NCBI GenBank assembly: GCA_900552845.1
Contig: USBC01000105.1
Location: 1 to 6,577, forward strand
Reading direction: 5' to 3'
DNA: 6,577 bases
Source of the DNA: an uncultured Oscillospiraceae bacterium
GTDB taxonomy: Bacteria; Bacillota; Clostridia; Oscillospirales; Ruminococcaceae
Numbering within the stretch: the stretch's first letter is position 1; each line of letters opens with the position of its first letter. Of the stretch, positions 4,747-6,577 are shown piece after piece. The position numbers were made by a program, and so were the translations under genes. Below the pieces are notes generated by a model, which was given only the letters and a program-made list of their open reading frames with translations, had not been told where the DNA came from and ran no database searches.

Positions 4747-6225
4747 TTACTTATTGAGGTCAGGGGCGGAAACGGGCGGGCGGCGGAAGTGGGAGTGCTG
4801 CTCAAAGGCATAGGCGATCTCGATGAGCTTCGCCTCGCTCCACGGACGGCCGATGATCTCCATGCCGACCGGTACGCCGATGGGTGCGTTCTCATCAGGG
4901 GCAAAGCCTGCGGGAACCGCAATGGAGGGGAATCCGGTGGAGGAGCAAAGCACGCCGTTGCGCTGCTGCTGGTTTTCTCCGATCTTGCAGACAAGCTGCT
5001 GCTGATGCGGATAAACCATTGCGTCAAGGTTGAGATCCGCCATGATCTTCAGCACATGGGTGCGCACACCGATCTTGTTATACATCTTCTCCAGATAACG
5101 GGGGGAGCCGACCTCACGGGTCATGGCGTCCCGCATATTGCTTTCGCTGAAGGGATGGAACAGTCCCTTTTCCAGGATCTCCGCCATGCTGTGGATCTGC
5201 CAGTCCTCCGGCAGGGTGGCAAGGTAGCCGTCCAGATCATGCTTAAAGTCGTCCAAATGGACGGAAACCTCGCTAGTCAGCCACGGCTGGTCAATGTTGT
5301 CGGTCACGGGAACCAGCGTTGCGCCGTTCTCCTCAAAGACCTTCAGTGCATTGCGCACCACCTTGTTGGTGGATTCATTGATCTCCTCTTTCCCGAACAG
5401 GCTCTCCAGTACACCGATGCGGCGTCCCTTCATGCCCTCCATATTCAGGTGATCCATATAGCATTCCTCATGGCCCACGCTCCATGCAGTCTCGGCGTCA
5501 TCGGGGTCGTAGCCCTTAATAACATCGAGGCAGCGGACTGCGTCCTCCACGGTGCGGCAGATGGGACCGGCGGTATCCTGCGTCAGGGAATAGGGCACAA
5601 TGCCTGCGCGGGAAACCAGACCGATGGTGGGACGGATCCCGACCAGGCTGTTGGCAGAGGATGGGGAACGCACCGAGTTGATGGTGTCGGTGCCCAAACC
5701 GATGATGCCGATATTGCAGGCAATGGAAGCGCCGGTGCCGCCGGAGGAACCGCCGGGGGTACGGGTGGGATCGTAGGGGTTCACCGACTGTCCCATCACC
5801 GAGCTGATGGTCTCGCCCCAGATGGCAAACTCGTGCAGGTTGGTCTTGGCAAGAATGAGTGCGCCCGCCTCCCGCAGCTTCTTGGTCACAAAGGCGTCCT
5901 TCTCCGGCACCCAACCCTCCAGCGCAATGCTGCCGGCGGTGGTGGGCATATCGGTGGTGTTAAAGTTGTCCTTCAGCATCACAGGGATTCCGTGCAGCGG
6001 TCCGCACAGGGCATGATGCTCCTTTACATAGGCGTCAAAGGCGTCCGCCTCCTCCAGCGCCTTGGGATTGACACAGATGATGGAATTGATGGCGGGACCC
6101 TCGTGGTCATATGCCTTGATACGTGCAATGTAATCCTCGCACAGCTCGCGGCAGGTCAGCGTGCCGTCCAGATAGGCGGCGTGAACCTTTGCCACGGTGG
6201 TCTCCATAATGTTAAATTTGCTCAT
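4747..6225 (-). CDS. Amidase signature family protein
   Basis: A complete 492-residue enzyme expected to hydrolyse a carboxylic amide to acid plus ammonia or amine, probably in the cytoplasm. The Ser-cisSer-Lys triad is visible: Lys85 in GIPVMLKDN (79-87), cis-Ser160 in PGGSSGG (157-163) and nucleophile Ser184 in GTDTINSVRSPS (178-189). Here I182-N183 replace the more usual Gly-Gly before the serine, a variant I associate with one amidase subgroup. Length fits the family; the C-terminal part contains the conserved FPSIAVPAGF and PVGMEIIGRPWSE segments. No GatC/GatB genes are nearby, so it is not likely to be a GatA subunit; the substrate is unknown. ATG 6225 is chosen because AAGGAG (6233-6238) lies seven bases upstream, the promoter at 6289-6317 predicts an mRNA start near 6282, and family members begin at about this point. 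In-frame ATG 6276 would lie at the very 5' end of that mRNA. Confidence 0.94.
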   Translation of the reverse strand: MSKFNIMETTVAKVHAAYLDGTLTCRELCEDYIARIKAYDHEGPAINSIICVNPKALEEADAFDAYVKEHHALCGPLHGIPVMLKDNFNTTDMPTTAGSIALEGWVPEKDAFVTKKLREAGALILAKTNLHEFAIWGETISSVMGQSVNPYDPTRTPGGSSGGTGASIACNIGIIGLGTDTINSVRSPSSANSLVGIRPTIGLVSRAGIVPYSLTQDTAGPICRTVEDAVRCLDVIKGYDPDDAETAWSVGHEECYMDHLNMEGMKGRRIGVLESLFGKEEINESTNKVVRNALKVFEENGATLVPVTDNIDQPWLTSEVSVHLDDFKHDLDGYLATLPEDWQIHSMAEILEKGLFHPFSESNMRDAMTREVGSPRYLEKMYNKIGVRTHVLKIMADLNLDAMVYPHQQQLVCKIGENQQQRNGVLCSSTGFPSIAVPAGFAPDENAPIGVPVGMEIIGRPWSEAKLIEIAYAFEQHSHFRRPPVSAPDLNK

Positions 6226-6250
6226 GGGGCAACTCCTTCCTTTTTCCCGC

Positions 6251-6273
6251 GGTGAGTTTTTCTCCTTCTCACC
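6251..6273 (-). promoter_or_regulatory. Hairpin in the amidase 5' leader
   Basis: On the - strand GGTGAG and CTCACC (6-bp perfect arms at 6268-6273 and 6251-6256) enclose an 11-base purine-rich loop that itself contains AAGGAG. The genuine ribosome binding site is 13 bases further on. The leader is about 57 bases in all. The hairpin may protect the 5' end or decoy ribosomes; no known riboswitch is recognisable. Confidence 0.4.
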
Positions 6274-6288
6274 CATTTTGTTACCTCC

Positions 6289-6317
6289 ATTATAAGCCAC
6301 CCAAATGCCCTCGTCAA
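6289..6317 (-). promoter_or_regulatory. Near-consensus vegetative promoter of the amidase
   Basis: On the - strand TTGACG (6312-6317) is followed after exactly 17 bases by TATAAT (6289-6294): eleven of twelve consensus bases with ideal spacing. This predicts strong, largely constitutive sigma-A type transcription starting near 6282. The remaining upstream stretch 6318-6419 is C/T-rich on the + strand and shows no gene or clear site apart from the palindrome ACGGCCGT (6393-6400). Confidence 0.85.
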
Positions 6318-6419
6318 CGGCTTTTTGCCCCCTTGTGGGCGTTCCACAACCCGCCTCTCCCCCCGCAGCCCGCGCTTTGTTTTTTGCCCCTAACGGCCGT
6401 CCCCTGCAAGCCGCAAACA

Positions 6420-6492
6420 AGGGCGCAGCCCGTTCCGGCTTTGCCGGAACCCACGAGCTTCGCTCGTGGCGCCCGCCGACGGCGGGCGGGGC
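6420..6492. repeat. Multi-hairpin palindromic repeat, copy 2 (3' end lost)
   Basis: It opens with AGGGCGCAGCCC (6420-6431), identical to copy 1. Three abutting hairpins follow, each with 8-bp stems and three-base loops: GTTCCGGC-TTT-GCCGGAAC (6432-6450), CCACGAGC-TTC-GCTCGTGG (6451-6469) and CGCCCGCC-GAC-GGCGGGCG (6470-6488). The expected closing arm would read GGGCTGCGCCCT; only GGGC (6489-6492) is present before the sequence turns into G homopolymer. Stem sequences differ wholly from copy 1 while geometry is kept. Confidence 0.85.
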
Positions 6493-6577
6493 GGGGGGCC
6501 CCGGGGCGGGGGGGGGGGGGGGCGGGGGGGGGGGCCCGGGGGGCGGGGGGGGGGGGGGGGGGGGGGGGTGGGGGGGG
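6493..6577. other. Low-complexity G-rich tail, probable sequencing artefact
   Basis: From 6493 to the end there are only G, some C and a single T (6569); no A occurs after 6479. Such G runs are typical of signal loss in two-colour sequencing chemistry or of a collapsed assembly end. It begins just inside the closing arm of a strong palindromic repeat, where polymerase drop-out is plausible. I assign it no biological function. Confidence 0.8.

Noticed and set aside
4789..6255. 488-codon open frame on the + strand opposite the amidase
   Set aside because: It is a shadow of the amidase on the other strand, caused by GC-rich codon bias. Its translation is rich in Gly/His/Asp without any fold, it has no ribosome binding site, and the amidase frame contains all family motifs.
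6493..6577. G tract as a real G-quadruplex or telomere-like element
   Set aside because: The run is nearly pure G with no organised repeat and starts abruptly within a repeat arm; an artefact is the simpler reading.

Overview
The window reads as chromosomal DNA from a GC-rich member of the Clostridia. A gut Oscillospiraceae/Ruminococcaceae-type organism (Faecalibacterium, Gemmiger or Subdoligranulum-like) is my best guess. The evidence is strong AAGGAGG-type ribosome binding sites, a TTG start, vegetative TTGNNN/TATAAT promoters, Gram-positive style lipoprotein signal peptides, and gene content typical of those genomes. The taxonomic call is inference; there is no rRNA or marker gene here.

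Layout on the + strand: the last 26 codons of an unidentified gene (2-82); a 387-residue patatin-like phospholipase (179-1342) behind its own candidate promoter; a MATE-family multidrug/metabolite exporter (1495-2871, TTG start) that overlaps a small lipoprotein gene by four bases (2868-3353); a non-coding spacer with a strong hairpin, candidate promoters and an operator-like dyad; then a tight two-gene unit. That unit is a 179-residue XRE-type regulator with two C-terminal membrane segments (3540-4079) and a 140-residue lipoprotein (4090-4512). On the - strand, converging on this unit, lies a complete amidase-signature enzyme (4747-6225) with a near-consensus promoter, a leader hairpin and a clear intrinsic terminator.

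Two designs recur. Both the MATE gene and the XRE gene encode inner-membrane proteins directly followed by, and probably translationally coupled to, a small lipoprotein of unknown function. The XRE protein carries between its membrane segments a GGADGPTAIF motif that I associate with the sodium-pumping decarboxylase beta subunit (OadB/GcdB), so it may be a membrane-tethered regulator with a borrowed ion-site segment.

The strongest non-coding signal is a compact palindromic repeat. One copy (4549-4630, outer palindrome 4541-4649) begins with a GGGCGCAGCCC arm, runs through three tandem hairpins with three-base loops, and ends with the complementary arm GGGCTGCGCCC, so it can fold as a cloverleaf. 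A second copy starts at 6420 with the same 12-mer and has three hairpins of the same geometry but entirely different stem sequences. It breaks down into a G homopolymer within its closing arm. The last ~85 bases therefore look like a sequencing or assembly artefact at a contig end, not biology.
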